Below are positions 1 through 6,559 of a stretch of 13,153 bases of DNA, in pieces (the first letter of the stretch is position 1; each line of letters begins with the position of its first letter). Source of the DNA: an uncultured Collinsella sp. (GTDB lineage: Bacteria > Actinomycetota > Coriobacteriia > Coriobacteriales > Coriobacteriaceae); NCBI GenBank assembly GCA_902478865.1, contig CABSNA010000014.1, positions 1-13,153 on the forward strand, written 5' to 3'. A program made the translations under genes and the position numbers. Below the pieces are notes generated by a model, which searched no databases, was not told the DNA's origin, and was given only the letters and a program-made list of their open reading frames with translations.

Positions 1-210
1 CGCGGTCTCGGCGGCGGCAGACTCCATGACCGCGCGCGTATAGAGCAGGCACACCGGTTGCAGCGCGAGAAGGATGAGTGTCAGAAACGTCGGCAGCAAA
101 AAAGCGGCCTCGACCGTAGACTGCGCCCGGTCCTCGCGCGCGGCATCAATACAACGCGATGTCCTTAGCGGCCGCAGCGGCGTCGATAACCGACGTCGAG
201 GCAACGCCAT
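1..210 (-). CDS. tadE: TadE-type pilus pseudopilin, 3' end beyond the window
   Basis: The gene is cut by the left edge. The visible frame reads AREDRAQSTVEAAFLLPTF and then a hydrophobic stretch rich in Leu. This is the N-terminal TadE-like pattern: a basic segment, a Glu five residues after the presumed cleavage point, then a membrane helix. TadE proteins are minor pseudopilins of the Tad pilus, processed by the prepilin peptidase and needed for assembly. The start is uncertain. The first in-frame ATG is at 210, inside the preceding pilin-like gene (about 65-base overlap, no clear ribosome binding site), and gives a basic leader of about 35 residues. The ATG at 146 that overlaps the upstream stop is out of frame. 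An ATT at 150 is in frame, but such starts are rare. The coding potential is convincing; the start is not. Confidence 0.62.
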   Translation of the reverse strand, partial: MALPRRRLSTPLRPLRTSRCIDAAREDRAQSTVEAAFLLPTFLTLILLALQPVCLLYTRAVMESAAAETA

Positions 211-364
211 GGGATGCCGCCCGCTCAACCAGCGCCGCCAAGCGCCCATCGGTGCCGGCACGCCAAAGTCCCGCGATCGCCAGCACGATCGATAACAGCG
301 CCACCGTGACGATGGCGTATTCGACCGTCGCCTGGGCAGATTCCTCACGCAGAACGCCATGCAT
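146..364 (-). CDS. Short Flp/TadE-like pilin subunit
   Basis: This 72-residue protein has residues ESAQATVEYAIV at about 9-20, followed by a hydrophobic helix to about residue 33 and a short polar tail. The layout copies the Flp pilin encoded two genes upstream (ESAQGTTEYAIL), with Glu and Tyr at +5 and +6 of the presumed mature protein. It is therefore probably a second, minor pilin or pseudopilin of the Tad pilus, cleaved by the prepilin peptidase and inserted in the membrane before assembly. The leader is only about 11 residues, against 35 in the Flp gene. The ATG is well supported: AAAGGAGG lies about 9 bases upstream, and the gene starts one base after the stop of the preceding gene. Its own TGA overlaps an out-of-frame ATG at 146. 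It could equally be called a TadE/TadF family member; similarity is to the N-terminal helix only. Confidence 0.78.
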   Translation of the reverse strand: MHGVLREESAQATVEYAIVTVALLSIVLAIAGLWRAGTDGRLAALVERAASHGVASTSVIDAAAAAKDIALY

Positions 365-365
365 T

Positions 366-929
366 TCACGACCCCTCCTTTGAGCTTATTGTTTGCGGAA
401 CCAGGCGCACGGCGCGCAGACGGCACGAAGCATCGCCAGCATCCGCGGCAATTGTCACCATATCGACCCAGCCGCGTCCGTCGCGCACGATGGCGCCCCA
501 CACGTTTCCCTTGATGTCGAGATAGCCGCTCAGAGCAAGTTGCGCCGTGGGTACCTCGCGATAGGCACGCAGCATATCCGCCGCCGCTTCGGTCATCGGT
601 CGGTCCTCGGACCATGCAAGCCGGACCGCAATCGCGTTGCCCTCAGGCGAATCCGTCGCAGTGCCAGACCGCTTGTCGAGCGTCCGCAGAAAGGTTTGCG
701 CCGTGACAGCGACATCCGAATCGTCCGCATCTCGCATCTCATCTTTTTGAGACGCCACCGCCGAATCTGAGCCCAAATCGGAGGCGGTCCCAGGACGCTG
801 CTGCCGCGCGGCGTTAAGCCCCCAAAGCACCGCCGCTATCGCCACGGTCAGGCAAGCAAACACCAGCAGCATCCCGATGGGGCGCTCGCCCTCTACAGGC
901 TGTTGATGCCCTCGCTGATAGCGTTCCAT
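366..929 (-). CDS. Membrane-anchored protein of unknown function in the Tad pilus operon
   Basis: I do not recognise a family. The 187-residue product has one N-terminal membrane segment (about residues 18-40), an Asp/Ser-rich stretch at about 45-75, and a C-terminal domain with alternating hydrophobic residues (LALSGYLDIKGNVWGAIV and after), probably outside the cytoplasm. It lies between the pilin gene and the second pilin-like gene, with a 37-base overlap upstream and one base to the next gene. That placement suggests a role in pilus assembly, anchoring or subunit handling; this is inference from context only. The start is unsettled: the ATG at 929 lacks a good ribosome binding site, while an ATG at 872 begins after the pilin stop and leaves a 168-residue protein starting at the membrane helix. 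No catalytic motif and no lipobox are visible. Confidence 0.78.
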   Translation of the reverse strand: MERYQRGHQQPVEGERPIGMLLVFACLTVAIAAVLWGLNAARQQRPGTASDLGSDSAVASQKDEMRDADDSDVAVTAQTFLRTLDKRSGTATDSPEGNAIAVRLAWSEDRPMTEAAADMLRAYREVPTAQLALSGYLDIKGNVWGAIVRDGRGWVDMVTIAADAGDASCRLRAVRLVPQTISSKEGS

Positions 930-1126
930 AGATCTTGGACCTTGCCCTTAAATGCGACGATGGCGATAATCGCAATCACCACGAGCACGCCGACCAAGAT
1001 GGCATACTCGGTGGTACCCTGTGCGCTCTCCTCCTGCAATAGTTCCTTGGTGCGCTGACGAACATGTGCCGCCCGGCAAAACGCCCAGCCCTGGACCTTG
1101 CCAGCAGCGTCAGTCATCGTGTTCAT
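893..1126 (-). CDS. flp: Flp-type major pilin precursor
   Basis: This 77-residue prepilin has a long, partly basic leader (residues 1-35), the processing region SAQGTTEYAIL (34-44), a strongly hydrophobic Val/Ile helix to about residue 58, and a short amphipathic tail. Flp pilins are cleaved by a dedicated prepilin peptidase and polymerise through the hydrophobic helix into the thin Tad pilus used in adhesion. With cleavage before Gln36, Glu40 and Tyr41 fall at the conserved +5 and +6 positions; the residue before the cut would be Ala rather than the usual Gly. The ATG at 1126 is preceded by GGGAGGA five bases away, which supports it over the Met at residue 4. The gene follows tadC by 10 bases. 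It is placed after the assembly genes, whereas the classical locus has flp first. Confidence 0.92.
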   Translation of the reverse strand: MNTMTDAAGKVQGWAFCRAAHVRQRTKELLQEESAQGTTEYAILVGVLVVIAIIAIVAFKGKVQDLWNAISEGINSL

Positions 1127-1136
1127 GTATTCCTCC

Positions 1137-1778
1137 CTACGTCATCCCGCCTGCTCCCAGCAGCGGGCCCAATATGGACAGAAGCAACGCCGGCAAGATG
1201 AGCGTGCCGGTGGGAATCAACAGCTTGACGGGCGCACGCTCGATCTCGCGCTCGACCGCGGCGCGATGAGCCGCACGGATCTCGCGACTTTGAGCGGCCA
1301 GCGTCTCGGCAAGTGGGGCACCCAGGGCGAGCGCCTGCCCCACCGTGATGGCAAAGGTCTCGAGCGCTCGCACGTCCAGGTCGCGCGCGGCGGCCAACAA
1401 CTCGTCCTCACGCGTGCCCACGCCCACCTGCCACGCCATGCAGGCGCGCTCAAGGCGAAGAGCGAGCACTGACCGGCGGTTGGCGCAGAAAATCTCAAGC
1501 GCCGCATCAAACGAAAGACCGGCCGAAAGACCCAAGCGCACAACATCGATCATCTCGGACACTTCGCCGAGCGACACTCGCGCCGGGCCGCCCGCTCCAA
1601 CCGCGTCCTTCACTCGCGCGGTCAGAGCATCGACCACCGAGCGACCCGCGGCAGCGACCAGCACCGCCTCGCGCTTGCAGGCCCCTGCGATCTTGCGTGC
1701 ATCCGCCCGATCAAAACCCGTCGCGACAAATACACTCAGGGCGCACAGGCAAGCCGCAGCTGCAACCGGGGCGCTCAT
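1137..1778 (-). CDS. tadC: Tad pilus inner-membrane platform protein TadC
   Basis: The 213-residue protein has an N-terminal membrane segment (about 3-21), a type II secretion F-like cytoplasmic region (about 70-180, with EMIDVVRLGLSAGLSFDAAL at 75-94 and a GAPLAETLA segment at 153-161) and a C-terminal hydrophobic hairpin (about 185-210). TadC pairs with TadB to form the membrane platform on which the TadA ATPase drives pilus assembly. It is shorter than many TadC proteins of about 300 residues, but both halves of the expected layout are present. The frame is open upstream to 1916, inside tadB; I chose the ATG at 1778 because it forms an ATGA overlap with the tadB stop and has GGTGGAG just upstream. 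Translational coupling to tadB is likely. Confidence 0.87.
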   Translation of the reverse strand: MSAPVAAAACLCALSVFVATGFDRADARKIAGACKREAVLVAAAGRSVVDALTARVKDAVGAGGPARVSLGEVSEMIDVVRLGLSAGLSFDAALEIFCANRRSVLALRLERACMAWQVGVGTREDELLAAARDLDVRALETFAITVGQALALGAPLAETLAAQSREIRAAHRAAVEREIERAPVKLLIPTGTLILPALLLSILGPLLGAGGMT

Positions 1779-2701
1779 AGCTCCACCCGCATAATGCGCC
1801 GGACAACCACCAGGGCAACGGCGTTGAGGGCAAGACCCAGCACCACAGCGCCCGCGCCGGCAGGCGTCGCAAGACCGCGACGAAAATCTGCCGAAAGCAG
1901 CGCCAACACCGCGCACATGCCCGCCGGCATCGCCGCGACCATATGCGCAGACATGCGAGCCTGCGACGTCTTAACATCCAGGCGGCGCTTGAGCTCAATG
2001 CGCTCCCCCACCATGCTCGACGCCTCGGACAGTAAGTCGGCAAGCGGAGCGCCGGTGCGCTGAGACACCTTAAGCGCCAAGGTCACAAGCGAAAGACCGG
2101 GGGCGTCGATACGTACGAGCAAGTCATCGAGCGCGTCGGTCGCCGAGATGCCGCAATCGATCGCCGCCGCCACCCGCAAAAACTCGGTATGCACTGGCTC
2201 TTGCGCATGAGCGCCCACAAAGCGCATGCCCTGGGCCAGCGAATGTCCCGAGGCAAGCGACATGGAAAGTGCGGTAAACGCCTCGGGCATTGCCTCTTCT
2301 GCATCGTGTTGCTCGCGCCGGCTCTCAAAGCCATCCCGAGCGGCACCAACGGCAAACGGAGCAACAAGTCCCAAGGCAAATCCGAGGGGCGATAACGACA
2401 CCATCGTTAGTAAAACGCAGCAGACACCGCTCGATAGCAGCAGAAACGCCAAACGTCCCGAAGCATCTTCGATCACGAGGCCAAGGCGATGCGCCGGAGC
2501 CAGCGATGCCCACGAACGGGCGATCTTTTTCAGCAGATCGTTTTCCACCAGCTCACGCGGCAGCTTCTCTGCCACCGTCTCGAGCGCCTGACGTGCCAGC
2601 TCCGCCGGCGGTACCTGCGGCACACGAGGTTCCGCCCCGCACGCCGTCGCGACAGAAAGCCCTGCCAAGCCCCCTACGACGAGGGGCACAGTGATCTCCA
2701 T
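1775..2701 (-). CDS. tadB: Tad pilus inner-membrane platform protein TadB
   Basis: The 308-residue protein has an N-terminal hydrophobic segment, a cytoplasmic linker, a pair of membrane helices at about 84-119, a type II secretion F domain at about 138-265 (including PEAFTALSMSLASGHSLAQG at 139-158 and SQRTGAPLADLLSEAS at 213-228) and C-terminal helices near 252-271 and 281-300. TadB is the partner of TadC in the membrane core of the Tad secretion machine and is thought to transmit motion from the TadA ATPase to the pilin pool. The ATG at 2701 has an excellent AGGAGGTG seven bases upstream. That site lies inside the last codons of tadA, so the two genes overlap by 28 bases. Family assignment is firm; the B versus C label rests on gene order and length. 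Confidence 0.92.
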   Translation of the reverse strand: MEITVPLVVGGLAGLSVATACGAEPRVPQVPPAELARQALETVAEKLPRELVENDLLKKIARSWASLAPAHRLGLVIEDASGRLAFLLLSSGVCCVLLTMVSLSPLGFALGLVAPFAVGAARDGFESRREQHDAEEAMPEAFTALSMSLASGHSLAQGMRFVGAHAQEPVHTEFLRVAAAIDCGISATDALDDLLVRIDAPGLSLVTLALKVSQRTGAPLADLLSEASSMVGERIELKRRLDVKTSQARMSAHMVAAMPAGMCAVLALLSADFRRGLATPAGAGAVVLGLALNAVALVVVRRIMRVEL

Positions 2702-4002
2702 TCGTCCACCTCCTCTTGTGTGAGCGTCCCCGACCGCAGGCCTTCTGCGATAAACGGCGGCTCGCGGTCAAGCGTCCAGGTGCGCTCGGCGGCATCGAAC
2801 GTCACATAGCGCTCGAGCTCTACGCCGCCCGATGCGGCGCGTCGCACCCCCGAATACGAGGAGACGAAACGCCTGCCATCGGCGTGACGCTCGGACATCA
2901 CGATGCCGTCGAGCGCCATGGCAATCTGCTCCTCGATGAGCTCGCTCGGCAGATCGATGCCATAACGTGCAAGCAACGTCAGACGCACCACGGTCTCCTG
3001 TTCTGAACCCGCATGAAGTGTGGTGAGCGACCCGTCGTGGCCCGTGTTCATGGCCTGCAACATGTCGCAGCACTCGGCACCGCGCACCTCGCCCACCACG
3101 ATGCGGTCGGGGCGCATGCGCAGGGCATTAGTTACCAGGTCGCGGATCGTCACCGCGCCCTCGCCCTCAATTGAAGCCTCGCGCGCCTCTAGGCGCACCA
3201 CGTGCGGATGATGTGCAAACTTGAGCTCGGCAGAGTCCTCGATCGTCACGATGCGCTCGCCGGTGGAAATCTCACATGACAACGCGTTGAGCAGGGTGGT
3301 CTTACCAGATCCCGTGCCTCCCGCAACCGCCAGGTCCTGTCGCAGCGACACCGCGCACGACAGCAGCTGCGCATACCAAAGCGGCAGCGATCCCAACCCC
3401 ACGAGCTCGTCCAGCGAGCAGATACGGTCCGAGAACTTTCGGATGGTGAGAATCGGTCCGTCAATCGCCACAGGCGGAATCACCGCGTTGACGCGATAGC
3501 CCGTTTTGAGGCGGGCGTTGACGATAGGGCTGCGCTCGTCGATACGGCGGCCAAGTGGCGAGATAATGCGGTCGATAAGCACACGGATCTGCTCATCATC
3601 CTCAAACGCATGCTCGATGGGGTACAAGACGCCGCCGCGTTCAAAGAAAGCCGAGCGGCAGCCGTTGATCATGATCTCGGTAACGGTGTCGTCCTCGATG
3701 AGCGGCTGCAACGGCCCCAGGCCCACCACGTCATCCAAAATCTCGTCGATGATGGTCTCGCGCTCGGACGTCGCGAGATCGGTCGGCTCCTCAACATTGA
3801 GCGCCGCCTCCACCGCAGGACGCAATTCCGAGCGGGCAAGTGCCGGGTCGATATAGGCGCTGATACGCGCCACTTCGTCGTAACCCATGCGGTCCATCAC
3901 GGCGCGCTTGGTGCGTCGTTTCACGGCGCGGCGACGCCCCGCATCTACAGGCGCTGCCGCCGCCGCAGCGCCGGCAGCCTTAATCCTCGTTTGCAGGCTC
4001 AT
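2674..4002 (-). CDS. tadA: Tad pilus assembly ATPase TadA (CpaF family)
   Basis: The 442-residue protein is a type II/IV secretion hexameric ATPase that powers Flp pilus assembly from the cytoplasmic face of the membrane. It has an Ala/Arg-rich N-terminal tail (1-35), an N-terminal domain with GLGPLQPLIEDDTVTEIMIN at 94-113, Walker A GGTGSGKTT at 228-236, an Asp box VTIEDSAEL at 252-260, a Walker B-type segment DRIVVGEVRG at 299-308 and a His box GHDGSLTTLHA at 321-331. All key motifs are intact, so it should be active, and its length fits the family. The ATG at 4002 forms an ATGA overlap with the tadZ stop and has GAGGGTGATC upstream. The only real uncertainty is whether the 35-residue tail is fully translated. 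Confidence 0.96.
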   Translation of the reverse strand: MSLQTRIKAAGAAAAAAPVDAGRRRAVKRRTKRAVMDRMGYDEVARISAYIDPALARSELRPAVEAALNVEEPTDLATSERETIIDEILDDVVGLGPLQPLIEDDTVTEIMINGCRSAFFERGGVLYPIEHAFEDDEQIRVLIDRIISPLGRRIDERSPIVNARLKTGYRVNAVIPPVAIDGPILTIRKFSDRICSLDELVGLGSLPLWYAQLLSCAVSLRQDLAVAGGTGSGKTTLLNALSCEISTGERIVTIEDSAELKFAHHPHVVRLEAREASIEGEGAVTIRDLVTNALRMRPDRIVVGEVRGAECCDMLQAMNTGHDGSLTTLHAGSEQETVVRLTLLARYGIDLPSELIEEQIAMALDGIVMSERHADGRRFVSSYSGVRRAASGGVELERYVTFDAAERTWTLDREPPFIAEGLRSGTLTQEEVDEWRSLCPSS

Positions 4003-5651
4003 CGCTGATCACCCTCGCGCGACCAGGGAAGGCGGATACGCGGGCGTTCGGTGCGCGTTGCACGGTCGGCGACCATATCGCTCCAAGGGCCGACGGCGCA
4101 CCCCAGTTCCACGAGCATCTCGCGCGTGGCCTCGCGCACGCTGGTCGCAAAAGCGCTGGTCTGCCCCACTGCCTCGTCAGCGCGCCCAAACGCCATGAGC
4201 GCGGCGAGATCCTGCCCGCCATCGGCGATACGAATCTTGGAGCTTAACGCACAGGCAATCTCAAAGCGCATGGCGACGTCCTCGTCTGCCCCGCGCGCAC
4301 CGAACCGGTTGAACACGGCGCTCATGCGCGTGCGCGGCACACCTACTCGACCTGCCAGTTCAATGACGCGCGATGCCGATGCCGCGGACGACACCGCCGC
4401 ATCGCCAACGACCAGGCAACGGTCGCTCGCCGCCACCGCAGCCGCCACGGCGTCGCCCCAAAAGACCGAGGTATCGATAAAGACCACGTCGGATTCGCGA
4501 CGCAGAACATCAAGCAGTAGCTCCACCGGACGTGCCATGAGCTCGGCTTGCTCGGGCGCCGCGACGGGACCCCAGAGCGTAACGCCCGGTGCCACGCGCA
4601 TCGATGTGGCTACGATATCCGGCTCGGTGAGCGTGCCCGCCGCCGACGGCTCGATAAGTGCCGCCATATCGCGCGGAGCATCGACGCCTAACAAGTCGTA
4701 AAGGTTTCCAAACATCAGGTCCAGGTCGAGCACGGCGGCACGCAAGCCCAACAGCGACGATGTGTGTGCCATGGTGGCAACGATCGTCGACTTGCCGCAA
4801 CCGCCCGAACCCGAAATGGCGCAGATGACCGGAGCTCGATGCGGCGAAGCGGCAGCGTCTGCCGGCGGCATCGGAGGCGGCGGGGCGGGCGTCGGTGACA
4901 GCGTCCCCGTCTCCCCCGCCGCAACCACACGCTGCGTCCAAGCCGGCATGGCAGCTTGTTCGGTCTGCGAGGCAGGCTCGTTCTGTGCAATCTGCTCATG
5001 CTGCATCAGCGACAACTCGCCGCACCCGGCAAAGCCCTCAACTTCGTCGAGTTCATCCGCCAGATTCACGCCGTGCACGTATCCCATATCTACAGCCGGG
5101 GAATCGCCAGCATGCTGCGCCGGCCCTCCAGCGTCATCGTATACAAGGGGGTTCCGGGGGCGCCGACCATGCTCGGCTTCCGCTTTTCCATAATCATCAA
5201 CACGCGGGCCTCTTGTAGCGCGAGGCGCCCCGGGTTCCCTATCAACAAAAGCATCGGGCTCAATCGTCATGCGCCGATCGGAACCAACCGCTCCCTCGCC
5301 CGCGCGCCCGTTGCCGCATATACTGTGTGCAGCGATGACCTCGGTCGCCCCCGCGCGAAACAGCCCCTCGATATCCGACGGATCGAGCGCTTCTATCAAC
5401 ACGACCACGCGACTCACGCGGCCTTCGGCCGTCAGGCGCGCAACAGTCTTGCGCACATCTTCGGTATCAAACAGAGACGCCGCGATGATGGCAGCCCCGC
5501 GGCGCGACGGAAACGCCCGCGCCATGGAAACCAGCCCGTCCAGGTCACCCACACGAAGCACCTGTGCACCCGCATCACGGCCCTCGACTTCCCGCTGCAA
5601 CAGCCCGTAATCGCCGCACGCGCAGCACGCAAGCCAGATCGCCTTCATCAC
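3999..5651 (-). CDS. tadZ: TadZ/CpaE-like pilus localisation ATPase
   Basis: The 550-residue protein combines an atypical receiver-like domain (about 1-118), a long polar and Pro-rich linker (about 120-272) and a MinD/ParA-type P-loop domain (about 274-525). The P-loop is GSGGCGKST (281-289). Its signature Lys is replaced by Ser, as occurs in TadZ proteins. LDLDLMFGN (308-316) and DVVFIDTS (388-395) fit the Walker A' and Walker B positions. The receiver-like domain has no obvious phosphoacceptor Asp at the end of its third strand (AAIIAASLFD), so phosphorylation control is unlikely. TadZ marks the cell site where the Tad machine assembles. Start: a GTG at 5651 overlaps the cpaB stop and an ATG follows at 5648; GGAGG lies 6 or 9 bases upstream respectively, so both are possible. 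The N terminus is Cys-rich (CCACGDYG). Confidence 0.9.
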   Translation of the reverse strand: MMKAIWLACCACGDYGLLQREVEGRDAGAQVLRVGDLDGLVSMARAFPSRRGAAIIAASLFDTEDVRKTVARLTAEGRVSRVVVLIEALDPSDIEGLFRAGATEVIAAHSICGNGRAGEGAVGSDRRMTIEPDAFVDREPGAPRATRGPRVDDYGKAEAEHGRRPRNPLVYDDAGGPAQHAGDSPAVDMGYVHGVNLADELDEVEGFAGCGELSLMQHEQIAQNEPASQTEQAAMPAWTQRVVAAGETGTLSPTPAPPPPMPPADAAASPHRAPVICAISGSGGCGKSTIVATMAHTSSLLGLRAAVLDLDLMFGNLYDLLGVDAPRDMAALIEPSAAGTLTEPDIVATSMRVAPGVTLWGPVAAPEQAELMARPVELLLDVLRRESDVVFIDTSVFWGDAVAAAVAASDRCLVVGDAAVSSAASASRVIELAGRVGVPRTRMSAVFNRFGARGADEDVAMRFEIACALSSKIRIADGGQDLAALMAFGRADEAVGQTSAFATSVREATREMLVELGCAVGPWSDMVADRATRTERPRIRLPWSREGDQR

Positions 5652-6307
5652 TCGTCGCCTCCGCTCTTTTTGCCGCGCGCCGTGGCGGGAATCGTCAAGC
5701 TGACCGTTCCCTTGCCCGAGGCGCCCAGCAGTTCCTTGACGTCTTCGGGGTCAGCCGCCAGCGTCACCCATTCGATCTTGCCCTCGCGCGTGGCACCGGA
5801 ATCCTCACTGGTATCGATCACGTACGCGCCGCACAGCCGATCGGTTACGCCGTCTTTTTGCACATACACATCCACGTAGCTGCCCACGCCCGTGGCACCG
5901 CCGACCGAGTGCTCGGCATCGACCGCCACCGAAACGGCGACCTTGCCCTTAGGCACCTCGAGCTTGTGGCTCTCGGCCTTGGTGTAGACATTGCAGATCA
6001 CGGCGTTTTTGGGAATACGCGAAGTCGTCACGTCGCCGCGCACCTGGCGCAGCTCGGTCGCTGCGCCACGCGGCAGCAGGCTCGTCAGCCATTCCTGGGT
6101 TATGACATTGGTCTCATCGAGGGTCTCGCCCACATCGATATCGCGCGCCGCGACGCATACCTCGACGTGATCGCCACCGTACTTGGCCAAGGTCTCAGCC
6201 TGGACCTGTTCGGCTCGTGAGCGGATCGACGAGCCGTAAGCCATGCAGAGCAGCGCAGCGAGCACGCCCGCGACCAGACTGATGGCGATGCGCTTGCTCT
6301 TGTTCAC
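5648..6307 (-). CDS. cpaB: Tad pilus assembly protein CpaB/RcpC (SAF domain)
   Basis: The 219-residue protein has a basic N terminus, one membrane helix (about 7-25), a SAF-type region (about 48-110, with VCVAARDIDVGETLDETNV at 50-68) and a C-terminal CpaB/RcpC-like domain containing VAVSVAVDAEHSVGGATGVG at 123-142. In diderms this protein works with the outer-membrane secretin; in a monoderm it probably acts in the cell-wall zone around the growing pilus. That role is inferred. The frame is open to an ATG at 6322, but I prefer the GTG at 6307: AGAGGAG sits five to six bases before it and would otherwise be coding. It is the first gene of the operon and overlaps tadZ. The protein ends in a Lys/Gly/Asp tail. 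Confidence 0.9.
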   Translation of the reverse strand: MNKSKRIAISLVAGVLAALLCMAYGSSIRSRAEQVQAETLAKYGGDHVEVCVAARDIDVGETLDETNVITQEWLTSLLPRGAATELRQVRGDVTTSRIPKNAVICNVYTKAESHKLEVPKGKVAVSVAVDAEHSVGGATGVGSYVDVYVQKDGVTDRLCGAYVIDTSEDSGATREGKIEWVTLAADPEDVKELLGASGKGTVSLTIPATARGKKSGGDE

Positions 6308-6330
6308 GGCCGCTCCTCTCATGGCAGTGC

Positions 6331-6344
6331 CGGGCGAATGCCCG
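6331..6344 (-). other. Small hairpin in the pilus operon leader
   Basis: CGGGC and GCCCG flank a four-base loop, about 24 bases before the cpaB start and just upstream of its ribosome binding site. It has no T-tract, so it is not a terminator. It may shape the leader RNA; it may equally be chance in GC-rich DNA. Confidence 0.35.
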
Positions 6345-6417
6345 TACCACCATTGTCTGGGCGGTCAGAGCGCAAAGCGGCGCAATCGCGATCTTGGTTT
6401 TCGATGTCAAACCAATC

Positions 6418-6469
6418 GCTGACCAAAAGCTGACCAGCCCGTCAAGCTCGTGGCAAGGTTTTGGTCAGC
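6418..6469. promoter_or_regulatory. Inverted and direct TGACCA repeats upstream of the pilus operon
   Basis: GCTGACCAAAA (6418-6428) and its exact reverse complement TTTTGGTCAGC (6459-6469) flank 30 bases. A further GCTGACCA begins at 6429, exactly 11 bp after the first. The cluster lies 111-162 bases upstream of the cpaB start in the only sizeable gap before the operon. It could be an operator for a dimeric regulator, or in RNA two competing stems, since either TGACCA copy can pair with the distal TGGTCA. A TTGACA-like box occurs nearby on the minus strand (6405-6410), but no good -10 box is seen at the expected distance. The gap 6308-6559 shows no gene. Confidence 0.45.
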
Positions 6470-6506
6470 ACGTCAGCAAACTGCATGTTTCGAGGCTTTT
6501 CCGCAG

Positions 6507-6542
6507 CAAAAAAGCCGTCTCCCGAACAGTTGGAAGACGGCT
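6507..6542 (-). terminator. Intrinsic terminator of rsgA
   Basis: On the minus strand an 8-bp perfect stem (AGCCGTCT with AGACGGCT, 6513-6520 and 6535-6542) with a 14-base loop is followed by a run of five to six T. It lies 17 bases past the rsgA stop and separates rsgA from the pilus operon. Confidence 0.9.
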
Positions 6543-6559
6543 GTCATAGGAAAAATCAA

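Noticed and set aside
1779..1916. Extension of TadC by 46 residues to a start at 1916
   Set aside because: It overlaps tadB coding sequence, has no family resemblance, and the ATGA overlap at 1778 is the normal arrangement in this operon.
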